NCBI GenBank assembly: GCA_902810745.1 | Contig: CADDYW010000037.1 | Coordinates: 1-38,273, forward strand | Reading direction: 5' to 3' | Source of the DNA: Chloroflexota bacterium | GTDB taxonomy: Bacteria > Chloroflexota > UBA6077 > FW602-bin22 > CADDYW01 | DNA length: 38,273 nucleotides | Part shown: positions 16,769 through 23,673 of the stretch, one piece after another | How positions within the stretch are numbered: the stretch's first letter is position 1 | Layout of the letters: every line of letters starts with the position of its first letter | Notes under the pieces: generated by a model | Told to the model about the DNA's origin: nothing | Seen by the model: the letters and a program-made list of their open reading frames with translations, nothing else | Databases searched by the model: none | Program-made: the position numbers and the translations under genes

Positions 16769-16833
16769 GGTTACCTCACCCCACGTTTTATTTTGCTTCT
16801 CGGGATCATCCTTCCGTTCGACCCCTCTACACT

Positions 16834-16862
16834 TAGAATCGAAGGATCCGGGAAAAAGGTGC
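16834..16862 (-). promoter_or_regulatory. Candidate FliA-dependent promoter of fliC
   Basis: On the minus strand CTTCGATTCTA lies at 16844-16834, about 65 bases before the fliC ATG. It resembles the sigma-28 -10 core (CCGATA). GCACC lies 14 bases further upstream (16862-16858). The same pair, GCACC then CTTCGATACTA with one base different spacing, occurs before flgM, another classical FliA target. No TAAA -35 is present. Confidence 0.4.
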
Positions 16863-16964
16863 AGGCAGTTTGCTCCGGGAGCGACAAGCGGCGTGTGCAC
16901 TGCCCCACGTCGCACCCCACTCGATCATGACCGTCAGACCGTCGCCGGGTGGACAGTCATTGTA

Positions 16965-17046
16965 GTGTCGCCTCGAGCGTGGGCAATGGATCTCCGGACG
17001 TCGCGGCCGCGGGCCAGAGATTCCTCGCTGACGCTCGGAGTGACAC
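16965..17046. repeat. 82-base imperfect palindromic repeat (MITE/REP-like)
   Basis: The 33-base arm at 16965-16997 (GTGTCGCCTCGAGCGTGGGC...) is the imperfect inverted copy of 17014-17046 (...CTCGCTGACGCTCGGAGTGACAC), around a 16-base GC-rich centre. The arms match the dispersed bacterial motif that reads GTGTCAYTCCGAGCG...GAGGAATCTC. I infer a non-autonomous mobile repeat or structured intergenic repeat. It lies between flgL and the fliC promoter region. Confidence 0.7.
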
Positions 17047-17183
17047 CCGCCGTGAGCTGGCGACTCTTGCTCCGGAATTGGTCCCACGCGCCACCCCGGG
17101 CCAAACGCGTGACGCGCGAGGCACGCCTGGCGCGATCTCCCGCGGACCCGGCGTGCTCGGGAAGCGTCGCGGGACAGAAGAGG

Positions 17184-18092
17184 TCACGCGAGGTAGTCGA
17201 ACAGACTCGGGGGCAGGGTCTTCGCCGCCGCGGCCAGGCCCGCGCGCCGAACGACGTCGGCCTGGGCGTAGTTCATCGCCGCCTGGACGACGTCGGCGTC
17301 CTCGAGGCTGGCCTGCGACTGAGAGAGGTGAAGCTGGAGGCTGGTGAGCTGGGAGCCAACCGTAGACACTTGATTGATCCGCGCGCCGACGGTTTCACGC
17401 TCCTGCACTACCCGCTCCTGCGCGCTTTGGAGCTGGGCAATGCTGGCTTGAATCGCCGCCGTATCATTGTTCTGGAGCGCCTGCTTCAACGCCGCCAGCG
17501 CGTCGAAGACCACGTCGAACAGCCCCTGGCCGGTTGTCGGATCGTGGCCGATCGTGTTGACCGGTACCTGGGCTCCGGGTCCGATCTGCCGGATCAGCGC
17601 CGTGGTCGACGAGGTCGGATCGCTGTTCGTGTACGTGACCGCCCCGTTCGCGTAGGCGAAGGGCGCGGTCGTCGTCTGGGCACCGTTGAACAGATAGCTG
17701 CCGGCGTAGGTACTGTTCCCGAGCTGGGCGACCTGACCGATCAGCGCTTCGACCTCCTGCGCCATTCCCTGGCGGTCAGAGGTGTTCAGGGTGTCGTTGG
17801 CGCCTTGAACCGCGAGCTCCTGCGCACGTAACACCGACTGATCGACCCCGTTGAGCGCGCTGTCGGTCGCGCCAAGCCACGCCTTCGCGGCGTCGACGTT
17901 GCGCAGGAACTGACCACTCAGCGCCAGGCTGGCCCGGACCGTCAGGGCGCGCGCGCCGTCCTCGGGATTGTCCGAGAGCTGCGCCAGCTTTTTGCCCGAC
18001 GCGAGCTGGTTCTGAACCACCTCCAGGCGCGTCTCATTGCTCCAGAGATTCTGAAGCATCTGGTCGACGAGCATCTGATCGGTAATGCGCAT
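17184..18092 (-). CDS. flgL: Flagellar hook-filament junction protein FlgL (HAP3)
   Basis: FlgL joins the hook-side junction to the filament. The 302-residue protein starts MRITDQMLVDQMLQNLWSNE, followed by LEVVQNQLASGKKLAQLSDN, the flagellin-like N-terminal signature of FlgL. VQGANDTLNTSDRQGMAQEV and YLFNGAQTTTAPFAYANG follow. The C-terminal helix has RINQVSTVGSQLTSLQLHLS and SLEDADVVQAAMNYAQ. Length is typical. It starts 3 bases after the flgK stop. The 415-base gap downstream ends this stretch of tight coupling. Confidence 0.95.
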   Translation of the reverse strand: MRITDQMLVDQMLQNLWSNETRLEVVQNQLASGKKLAQLSDNPEDGARALTVRASLALSGQFLRNVDAAKAWLGATDSALNGVDQSVLRAQELAVQGANDTLNTSDRQGMAQEVEALIGQVAQLGNSTYAGSYLFNGAQTTTAPFAYANGAVTYTNSDPTSSTTALIRQIGPGAQVPVNTIGHDPTTGQGLFDVVFDALAALKQALQNNDTAAIQASIAQLQSAQERVVQERETVGARINQVSTVGSQLTSLQLHLSQSQASLEDADVVQAAMNYAQADVVRRAGLAAAAKTLPPSLFDYLA

Positions 18093-18095
18093 CGC

Positions 18096-19541
18096 CTACC
18101 TCCCAACCAGTCCAGTATCGTTGATCAGCTTATCCAGCATCTCGTCGAAGACGGTCAGCGCGCGCGCCGCTGCCTGATAGGCGTGCTGGTAGGACACGAG
18201 CTTCGCCGCCTCCTCGTCGAGGGAGACGCCCGAGAGCTGAGCGCGGCGCTGCTGAAGATGACTGACCAGCAGGTGCTGGGCGTCGGCGTTGCTCTTCGCC
18301 GTCGCCGCGCTCGCGCCGACGTTCGTCGCGAGCTGCTGGTACTGTCCGTCAAGGGTCGGCGATCCCGCCGGCGCACCGCCGGCCAGGGGATCGCCCTGCA
18401 GGTTCGCGATGGCGAGCGCATTCGAACCGTCGCCCGGTCCATTCGCGGTCCGCGACGCGGCGATCAGGTTGGGATTCTGAACGATCGCCGGATTCACCAC
18501 GATGTCCGAGGCGTCGGCCCCGAGAAAGAAGGGACGCTGGACTGGCGTCCCCGGCGTGACCAGATCGTAGACGTTCGTGATCGTCGCCCCGGTCGTCGGG
18601 TCGACCCCCTCGTGGGCGGCGTTGACCGCGGTGATCAGGCGCTGCGTCCACGCGTTCAGCGCGTTGAGCTGATTCGGGATCTCCTGGTCGCGCATGGTTT
18701 CCAGGCCCGCCAGGCTTCCGCTCGTCGGGCGAATCACGGTTCCATCGGGAGAGACGATATCGTGCACCCCGCCCGCGCTCGGGACGAGCGTCAGCGCCAG
18801 GGACGTGGTTCCGTCGACCAGCGGCACCCCTCCCAGCGAGATCCGCACCGCGCCGTTCGCTATCGCGCTGACCTGGATCCGGGCCATGCTGGCGATCTGA
18901 TCGACGAGCGCATCACGCCGATCGAGCAGATCGTTCGGCTGCTCGCCGGTCGCCTGGACCGCGACGATCTGGCGGTTCAGCTCGGCGATCTGACGGGTCA
19001 GGGTATTGAGCGTATCCACCTGCTGACCGAGACGCTGATCCAGCTCCTGGCGCAGGGTCTGAAGCTGGTTGTACTTTTGCTGAATCGCGGTGCCGAGGCC
19101 CTGGGCCTGGGCGATCAGGTTCGCCCGCACGCCGGAGTCGGTCGGTGCGTTCGAGACGTCCTGCCAGGCATTCCAGAACTGGCCCAGAAAGCTGCTGATC
19201 CCACTGCCGGAGAGCTCGCCGAAGATGCCCTCGATCTGAGACGTCACGTCCTGCTCGACGTTCGCGGCCGCTTCCTCGCCAAGCGCGGCCTGAAGCTGGC
19301 TCATCGTGAATGGGTCGGCCATCCGACGAACGTCGACCACCTGCACGCCCGTGCCAATCTGGCCCGGTCCGACCGCGCTCAACCCCGGCGCCGGGTAGGC
19401 CGGGTTCGCGGCGAGGTCGACGACCTGCCGGGTGTAGTCGGGATTGTCCGCGTTCGAGACGTTCTGCGTTGCCGTTTCGATCATGATCTGCTGGGCGCGT
19501 AGTCCACTCAGGGCCGTTTGAATTCCGCCGAATAAGGACAT
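18096..19541 (-). CDS. flgK: Flagellar hook-associated protein FlgK (HAP1)
   Basis: FlgK is the first hook-filament junction protein. From the ATG at 19541 (481 residues) it begins MSLFGGIQTALSGLRAQQIM, with NVSNADNPDYTRQVV, the rod/hook-type motif of FlgK. LNTLTRQIAELNRQIVAV and NDLLDRRDALVDQIA are the conserved D1 helix blocks. LVSYQHAYQAAARALTVFDEML is the C-terminal signature. An ATG four codons upstream carries the GAGGT that serves as ribosome-binding site, so I prefer the second ATG. It lies directly after the FlgN-like gene, its likely chaperone. Confidence 0.95.
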   Translation of the reverse strand: MSLFGGIQTALSGLRAQQIMIETATQNVSNADNPDYTRQVVDLAANPAYPAPGLSAVGPGQIGTGVQVVDVRRMADPFTMSQLQAALGEEAAANVEQDVTSQIEGIFGELSGSGISSFLGQFWNAWQDVSNAPTDSGVRANLIAQAQGLGTAIQQKYNQLQTLRQELDQRLGQQVDTLNTLTRQIAELNRQIVAVQATGEQPNDLLDRRDALVDQIASMARIQVSAIANGAVRISLGGVPLVDGTTSLALTLVPSAGGVHDIVSPDGTVIRPTSGSLAGLETMRDQEIPNQLNALNAWTQRLITAVNAAHEGVDPTTGATITNVYDLVTPGTPVQRPFFLGADASDIVVNPAIVQNPNLIAASRTANGPGDGSNALAIANLQGDPLAGGAPAGSPTLDGQYQQLATNVGASAATAKSNADAQHLLVSHLQQRRAQLSGVSLDEEAAKLVSYQHAYQAAARALTVFDEMLDKLINDTGLVGR

Positions 19542-19549
19542 TGTTGACC

Positions 19550-19888
19550 TCATCTATAGTGATCGACGAGCAGCGACGAGCCCGGCGGTGTCGCCGAGTG
19601 CCGGCCGTACGCGCGCGCCGGGGGAATGGTCGCGGGGAGCGTCACCCGCAGCAGATAGCTCAGGGACGCGATCTGGTCTCGCAAATCCTGGAGATCCTCC
19701 TGCGTCCCGGGCGCCAGCGCTTCCGGAGAGAGCGCACCCAATCGGGCGGCGAGCCGATGAAACTCGTGAGCAATCGCCAGCAGATCGGGAAAGTCCGCCT
19801 TTCGGATGGCGCGGCGCTGGTCCTCCAGCAGCAGTCGCGCTTCCCGCGTAATCGCGGCGAGCGCCTGACGCTCGGCTTCAGCACTCAT
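19550..19888 (-). CDS. FlgN-like export chaperone
   Basis: The 112-residue protein starts at the ATG at 19888, overlapping the flgM end by 11 bases. It is helical in its first 90 residues: ALAAITREARLLLEDQRRAI, LLAIAHEFHRLAARLGAL, LQDLRDQIASLSYLLRV. Size and the flgM-X-flgK-flgL order are those of flgN, whose product chaperones FlgK and FlgL. Sequence conservation in FlgN is weak, so the name is inferred from context and helical pattern. Confidence 0.72.
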   Translation of the reverse strand: MSAEAERQALAAITREARLLLEDQRRAIRKADFPDLLAIAHEFHRLAARLGALSPEALAPGTQEDLQDLRDQIASLSYLLRVTLPATIPPARAYGRHSATPPGSSLLVDHYR

Positions 19889-20165
19889 CGCCGAGAAGCT
19901 TCCTCGCGAGCACTTCGATCGACACCTCGTAGCGCCCACTGGCGATCGCCGCGCGGAGCGCCGCGACCCGCTCCTCTCGCCCCATCGACGGCGACTGCGC
20001 CGCGGCAAGATACCGACGAAGCTCCGACGTCAGGAGCGCGGACGACTGATCCACCTCGGTCGCGTGGGATTCGTCGGTCCGCCGGCTCCTCGATCGGTCG
20101 GCAACCCGTTCGATCCCGTCGGAGCCGGACAGACCCCTGAGAATCCCGGTTGGTTCCACGCTCAT
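19878..20165 (-). CDS. flgM: Anti-sigma-28 factor FlgM
   Basis: FlgM holds FliA inactive until it is exported through the completed hook. The 95-residue protein starts at an ATG (20165) with GGAGGTGG upstream. The C-terminal half carries the sigma-binding signature: REERVAALRAAIASGRYEVS followed by IEVLARKLL, matching the V-x-x-L-k-x-a-I-x-x-G-x-Y-x-V pattern of FlgM. The N-terminal half is polar and presumably disordered, as in known FlgM. The longer open frame to 20510 overlaps flgG and is not used. With fliA in the same cluster, the class 3 checkpoint appears complete. Confidence 0.92.
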   Translation of the reverse strand: MSVEPTGILRGLSGSDGIERVADRSRSRRTDESHATEVDQSSALLTSELRRYLAAAQSPSMGREERVAALRAAIASGRYEVSIEVLARKLLGDEC

Positions 20166-20215
20166 ATGCCACCTCCATCGCCGTCGCCCCGCGTCGGCCG
20201 GATCTCCTCCATGGA

Positions 20216-20245
20216 TAGTATCGAAGAACGTGGCCTCCGCGGTGC
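20216..20245 (-). promoter_or_regulatory. Candidate FliA-dependent promoter of flgM
   Basis: CTTCGATACTA on the minus strand (20226-20216) lies about 50 bases before the flgM ATG in the 79-base flgG-flgM gap. GCACC (20245-20241) lies 15 bases further upstream and overlaps the flgG stop codon. Eleven positions of the downstream box agree with the fliC upstream box at all but one. Confidence 0.4.
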
Positions 20246-21018
20246 TACGAATGGCCGATCTCGCGGACCGTTTCGCCCGCGAGCTCATCCCAGGTGCGGA
20301 TGAGCTGCGTCCCCGCCTGGTACGCCCGCTGTGCCCGAAGCAGGGAGGTAAACTCGCGCGCCAGGTCGACGTTGCTCCCCTCCAGCGCTCCCGTCGCCAG
20401 GCCAGCCGGTGCGACCGTGGCCACCGGCCGCGGCGCACCGCTCGCCGGGGTCGCGCGCAGCAGCCCGCGCCCGAGAGGCTCCAGCCCCTCCGGATTGCTG
20501 AACTGAACAAGTGGGAGCTTTCCGATCACGTGCCGTCCGGTCGCGTCGTCCATCACGATGCTCCCATCCGCGCCAAGCGAGGGGGAGCCGCTCCCGGCCG
20601 CCAGCCGGGGGCTGTCGATCAGAGGATTCCCTTCGATCTGGAGTTCGCCGCGCGCGTTGACCTCGAGGTGTCCGTCGCGGGTATAGACCGTCTGGCCATC
20701 GGGCCCTCGGACCGCGAGGTAGATGCCATCCGGCAGGGCGACATCGAGTGGCGCGTCGGTCGAGACGATCGGTCCCGGGAGGTCCGGCAGGGTGACCGAC
20801 GCGACCGTTACGCCGCGCCCTGGATCATCCGCCGAGGTCAGGCGCACCGGCGAAAGTTGACCGAAGACGCTCAGATCGGCCGGGAGGTCCACCAGCTCAG
20901 GCCGCAGGGCGCGAAAGCCCGGGGTCTGCAGATTTGCCAGGTTGTGCCCCACCAGATCGATTCGCGCCTGCTGGGCTCGGAGCGACGACGCCGTGACGCC
21001 GAGGGTCGTGAGATCCAT
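20245..21018 (-). CDS. flgG: Flagellar basal-body rod protein, FlgG-type
   Basis: The 257-residue protein begins LGVTASSLRAQQARIDLVGH and continues NLANLQTPGFRALRP, the rod/hook N-terminal motif. The middle has DGIYLAVRGPDGQTVYTRDG and LEVNARGELQIEGNPLI, the FlgE/F/G domain. It ends with LEGSNVDLAREFTSLLRAQR and AYQAGTQLIRTWDELAGE, typical of distal rod protein FlgG. AAGGAG lies upstream of the ATG. Of the two paralogues in tandem, this second one has the more FlgG-like C-terminus; FlgF and FlgG (or FlhP and FlhO) are hard to separate by eye. Confidence 0.85.
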   Translation of the reverse strand: MDLTTLGVTASSLRAQQARIDLVGHNLANLQTPGFRALRPELVDLPADLSVFGQLSPVRLTSADDPGRGVTVASVTLPDLPGPIVSTDAPLDVALPDGIYLAVRGPDGQTVYTRDGHLEVNARGELQIEGNPLIDSPRLAAGSGSPSLGADGSIVMDDATGRHVIGKLPLVQFSNPEGLEPLGRGLLRATPASGAPRPVATVAPAGLATGALEGSNVDLAREFTSLLRAQRAYQAGTQLIRTWDELAGETVREIGHS

Positions 21019-21065
21019 CCGTTGCTGCTCCTTTCCGGTCGGTAGTCTGGCCCGCGCGATTGCTC

Positions 21066-21803
21066 CTAGCGCTGATCGATCTCCGAGATCAGTCGACTAA
21101 GCGCGGCGTCCTGGGTCACCAGCGCGCGCTGCGCGGCCTCGTACGACCGACTCGCCGCGATCAGATCCGTCATCGTCGTGGTCAGGTCGACGTTCGAGCC
21201 TTCGAGGTAGCCGGGCAGGAGGCTTGGCGACGCGACCGGCTGTCCCGCGGTCCCCGCCGGGGGAGCCAGGTAGGTCCCCCCGACACGGGCAAACTCCGTC
21301 CCGGCCGGGAAGGTGACAATCTGGAGCCGGCCGATCGGGCGACCATCCGCGAGCACCTGACCATCCGGCCCGATTTTCAAGGGCCCCGGCCCGGCGATTG
21401 GTCCCTGCCGCCCGAGCACCGGCCAGCCTTCGAGCGACACGAGCCGACCCGCGGCGTCCTGGGAGAATGCCCCGCGGCGAGTGTACCGCAAGCCATCCGG
21501 CGCCTGGACGACGAAGAAGCCATCGCCGGTGAGCGCGACGTCCAGCGCCCGATTCGTCTGCTCCACCGGACCTGCCGACAGGTCCACGGTCGGCCGAGAC
21601 AGAACCGGTCCGATCTCCAGCGTGCCGACCGAGCTTTGTGCACGGTCGATCCGATCCAGGAGAAGCTCTGCGAAGGTCTGCTCGGTCATTCGGTCGGCGC
21701 GGTAGCCCGGTGTGTCGACCTCGGCCAGGTTCGCGGCCAGGATATCGATTCGCTTGCTCTGCGCGAGAAGCTGAGCGGTCGCGGTCGCGATTCCGCGTAG
21801 CAT
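21066..21803 (-). CDS. flgF: Flagellar basal-body rod protein, FlgF-type
   Basis: The 245-residue protein starts at an ATG (21803) with GGAGG eight bases upstream: MLRGIATATAQLLAQSKRID, then ILAANLAEVDTPGYRADR, the rod-protein motif. DVALTGDGFFVVQAPDGLRY and TRRGAFSQDAAGRLV are the FlgE/F/G central block. YLEGSNVDLTTTMTDLIAAS and RSYEAAQRALVTQDAALS close it. It would form the part of the rod next to FlgBC. The start resembles FlhO/FlgF more than FlgG. The frame extends to 21932 without family resemblance. Confidence 0.85.
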   Translation of the reverse strand: MLRGIATATAQLLAQSKRIDILAANLAEVDTPGYRADRMTEQTFAELLLDRIDRAQSSVGTLEIGPVLSRPTVDLSAGPVEQTNRALDVALTGDGFFVVQAPDGLRYTRRGAFSQDAAGRLVSLEGWPVLGRQGPIAGPGPLKIGPDGQVLADGRPIGRLQIVTFPAGTEFARVGGTYLAPPAGTAGQPVASPSLLPGYLEGSNVDLTTTMTDLIAASRSYEAAQRALVTQDAALSRLISEIDQR

Positions 21804-21805
21804 GA

Positions 21806-22558
21806 TCAAAGCCTCCGGTTGTTCTTTCTTGGAGATACGGTCCCTGGCTCGGCCGCTCTGTCCGCCACGCTCGCGTCCACTCGAACCGAGTGGGCGGGCG
21901 CGGAGCTTCCGCCGCCCGCCCGTGACCGCCACGCGCGCTCGACCGTTCCGCCGATAATCATGAGGGTGAGGCCCGCGACTGCCCAGCCGATCAGCGGCAC
22001 GTCCGCATCGCCGGGCGACGCGCCGCCACCCAGGCCGGTGTTCGGCAGACTGCGCGGCAGCGGCCCTTCCGGCGAGAACTGCGGAAAACGCCCGGCCAGG
22101 GAGTGGCGCGGCCCCGGGCGGTCGGGAGTCGGGCTGTCCTCGACGGTGAGCAGCGCGAGGTTCCAGCCGCGATTTGGGACGGCCGAGGGCAGGAGCAGGT
22201 CGAGGACGGTCGTCCCGTCGGGCTGGGGCCGTGGCTCGCCTAGGCGGTACACGTCGTCGGTCCCTTCTCGAGCTATCCAGAGGACATAATGCATCGCGCC
22301 CGGCGCGGGCAGCCCCCGCGCGGTCAGCCGGACCTCGCCTTCCTGGCGGACAAGCTCCATGAGTCCGCTCGCCTGCTTCGGCCCCCAGTCAGACACGCCA
22401 TCCAGATAGGAGAGGACCACTCGGATGGGCGTCGCGTCGGCCCGCGCTGGCGTCGGGATCAGCAGCGGAAGCAGGCAGAGCGCCAGCAAGCACCGGAGCG
22501 CGACGCTCCTTGGAATCGGGCGGGTGGTCGCCCGCCAGTTGCTTTGTACTTGAAACAC
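21806..22558 (-). CDS. Secreted/membrane-anchored protein with LPNTG motif, function unknown
   Basis: I do not recognise this 250-residue protein as a flagellar component. From the GTG at 22558 (GGAGGAG four bases upstream) it has an Arg-containing N-region, a hydrophobic core (about 20-36, LRCLLALCLLPLLIP) and a likely signal-peptidase site after ARA (about 40). A beta-rich extracellular domain (residues 44-140) contains MHYVLWIAREGTDDVYRLG. Then follow SLPNTGLGG (LPNTG at 171-175), a hydrophobic helix (188-204, LIGWAVAGLTLMIIGG) and ERAWRSR. This is the layout of a sortase cell-wall sorting signal, though the cytoplasmic tail of about 45 residues is unusually long. It overlaps the tail of fliA by about 170 bases and ends 2 bases before flgF. 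A sortase-like gene heads the same operon. Confidence 0.72.
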   Translation of the reverse strand: MFQVQSNWRATTRPIPRSVALRCLLALCLLPLLIPTPARADATPIRVVLSYLDGVSDWGPKQASGLMELVRQEGEVRLTARGLPAPGAMHYVLWIAREGTDDVYRLGEPRPQPDGTTVLDLLLPSAVPNRGWNLALLTVEDSPTPDRPGPRHSLAGRFPQFSPEGPLPRSLPNTGLGGGASPGDADVPLIGWAVAGLTLMIIGGTVERAWRSRAGGGSSAPAHSVRVDASVADRAAEPGTVSPRKNNRRL

Positions 22559-23312
22559 CGGTCTCCTCCGAAGGGGTCGTCGACGCCGCCTCCTCAACGC
22601 CGATGAAGGCGCGCAGCTTCACGATCGCTCGACCGTGGAGACGGACGACGACTGTCTTGTGAACTCCCAGCACCGACGCGATCTCCTGCAGGGTGAGGTC
22701 TTCGACGTAGTACAGCGACAGGACCAGGCGCTCGCGCTGATCCAGCCGACGCAGCGCTTCTCCAACCATGGCCAGGAGCGCTCCCCGTTCGGACGGGTCT
22801 TCCGTGGCGATCGCGCTTAGCAGATCGGCCAGCGGCGCCTCCGCGTTGTCGGTGGCAGCTTCGAGCGAGATGACCGAGCACCCGGCCGCCTCGAGGAGGC
22901 TTGCGTGTTCTGCTGCCGTCAGCCCCAGCGCATCCTCGATCTCCTCGTCAGTTGGGAACCGGCCGAGCGTCGCAGTGAGCTGGCTGGTTGCTTCCTGCAG
23001 GGTTCGGACGCGCTGCCGGGTCGCCGGGTTGACGATGTCGAGGGCGCGGACCGCGTCGATGATCGCGCCCCGGATGCGGATGGTCGCCCACGCCGCGAAG
23101 GGCACCCCCTGCGCTGGATCATAACGGTCGATCGCTTGAATCAGCCCGACCACCCCGTGAGCGACCAGATCCTCGCGCTCGAGCACCCCCGGCATCCCGA
23201 CCGCCAGGCGCCCGATGACGTGATGCACGAGCGGTAGGTGCTGCAGGATCGTTTGCTCGCGGCCGACCGGGTCGGCGTTGTAGCTGGCGACGCTGCCTCG
23301 GCGCACGGCCAT
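22389..23312 (-). CDS. fliA: RNA polymerase sigma factor FliA (sigma-28 family)
   Basis: FliA directs late flagellar transcription and is the target of FlgM. The ATG at 23312 overlaps the upstream stop as TGATG. Region 2 reads LPLVHHVIGRLAV, EDLVAHGVVGLIQAIDRYDP, VPFAAWATIRIRGAIIDAVR. Region 3 has RVRTLQEATSQLTATLGRFP. Region 4 has LDQRERLVLSLYYVEDLTLQ and EIASVLGVHKTVVVRLHGRA. The recognition helix reads KTVVVRLH where FliA proteins usually have ESRVSQLH, so -35 preference may differ. The 307-residue frame continues about 62 residues past region 4 with a polar Ser/Ala/Pro tail that overlaps the next gene; usual FliA length is about 240-260. Confidence 0.93.
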   Translation of the reverse strand: MAVRRGSVASYNADPVGREQTILQHLPLVHHVIGRLAVGMPGVLEREDLVAHGVVGLIQAIDRYDPAQGVPFAAWATIRIRGAIIDAVRALDIVNPATRQRVRTLQEATSQLTATLGRFPTDEEIEDALGLTAAEHASLLEAAGCSVISLEAATDNAEAPLADLLSAIATEDPSERGALLAMVGEALRRLDQRERLVLSLYYVEDLTLQEIASVLGVHKTVVVRLHGRAIVKLRAFIGVEEAASTTPSEETGVSSTKQLAGDHPPDSKERRAPVLAGALPASAADPDASAGRRDAHPSGPLLSGWRV

Positions 23313-23632
23313 CAGGCGGTCTCCAGGCCGGGCCGAGTGGCGGATCCACCGCGCGGCGAAGGATTGCTCCCGGTTTGACCGCCCGCGGCCGTCGACGCGG
23401 TCGGTGCTCCGGTGGTCGATGTCTTCCCGCCGGGTTCGGCCCCGCCCGTCGGCCGACTCGCCGTCACCACGATCCGCAGCGCCGCGCTCGCCAGCAATCC
23501 CAGGAGGAGCCCTCCACCCAACGCGACCAGCAAGGCAGTCTCGGCCAGCGAGCCGACCAGCAGCAACCACCCGTAGACGGCGATCGTCAGAAGCCCAACG
23601 ATCGCGAACGCCAGATCAGTGAGATACGCCAC
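23312..23632 (-). CDS. Small two-helix membrane protein, unknown
   Basis: The 106-residue product starts at a GTG (23632) with GGAGGTGGAG upstream. It has two likely membrane helices, about residues 6-26 (LAFAIVGLLTIAVYGWLLLV) and 30-54 (ETALLVALGGGLLLGLLASA). A Gly/Thr/Ser/Pro-rich, probably disordered tail follows. I know no named family for it. It lies between flhA and fliA and is coupled to fliA by TGATG, the place where flhF and flhG stand in many genomes. It does not resemble those GTPases/ATPases. Confidence 0.75.
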   Translation of the reverse strand: MAYLTDLAFAIVGLLTIAVYGWLLLVGSLAETALLVALGGGLLLGLLASAALRIVVTASRPTGGAEPGGKTSTTGAPTASTAAGGQTGSNPSPRGGSATRPGLETA

Positions 23633-23673
23633 GCTCCACCTCCATTTCTGAGCGAGTCTTCATCCCGGCGCGA

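Larger units (their letters stand above)
16769..17183. other. flgL-fliC intergenic region
   Basis: This 415-base gap is the largest inside the cluster. It carries no plausible gene. It contains a candidate promoter element about 65 bases before the fliC start and an 82-base palindromic repeat (16965-17046). Its presence suggests that fliC has a dedicated promoter in addition to any read-through from flgL. Confidence 0.7.

Noticed and set aside
14328..16930. Two long plus-strand frames opposite fliD and fliC
   Set aside because: Arg/Asp/His-rich composition without motifs, fully antisense to firmly assigned genes.
16833..17087. Short minus-strand frame in the flgL-fliC gap reading CHSERQRGIS
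   Set aside because: This is the usual chance translation of a dispersed intergenic repeat, not a gene.
18183..19502. Plus-strand frame of 439 codons opposite flgK
   Set aside because: Mirror of a conserved flgK reading frame; composition typical of high-GC antisense frames.
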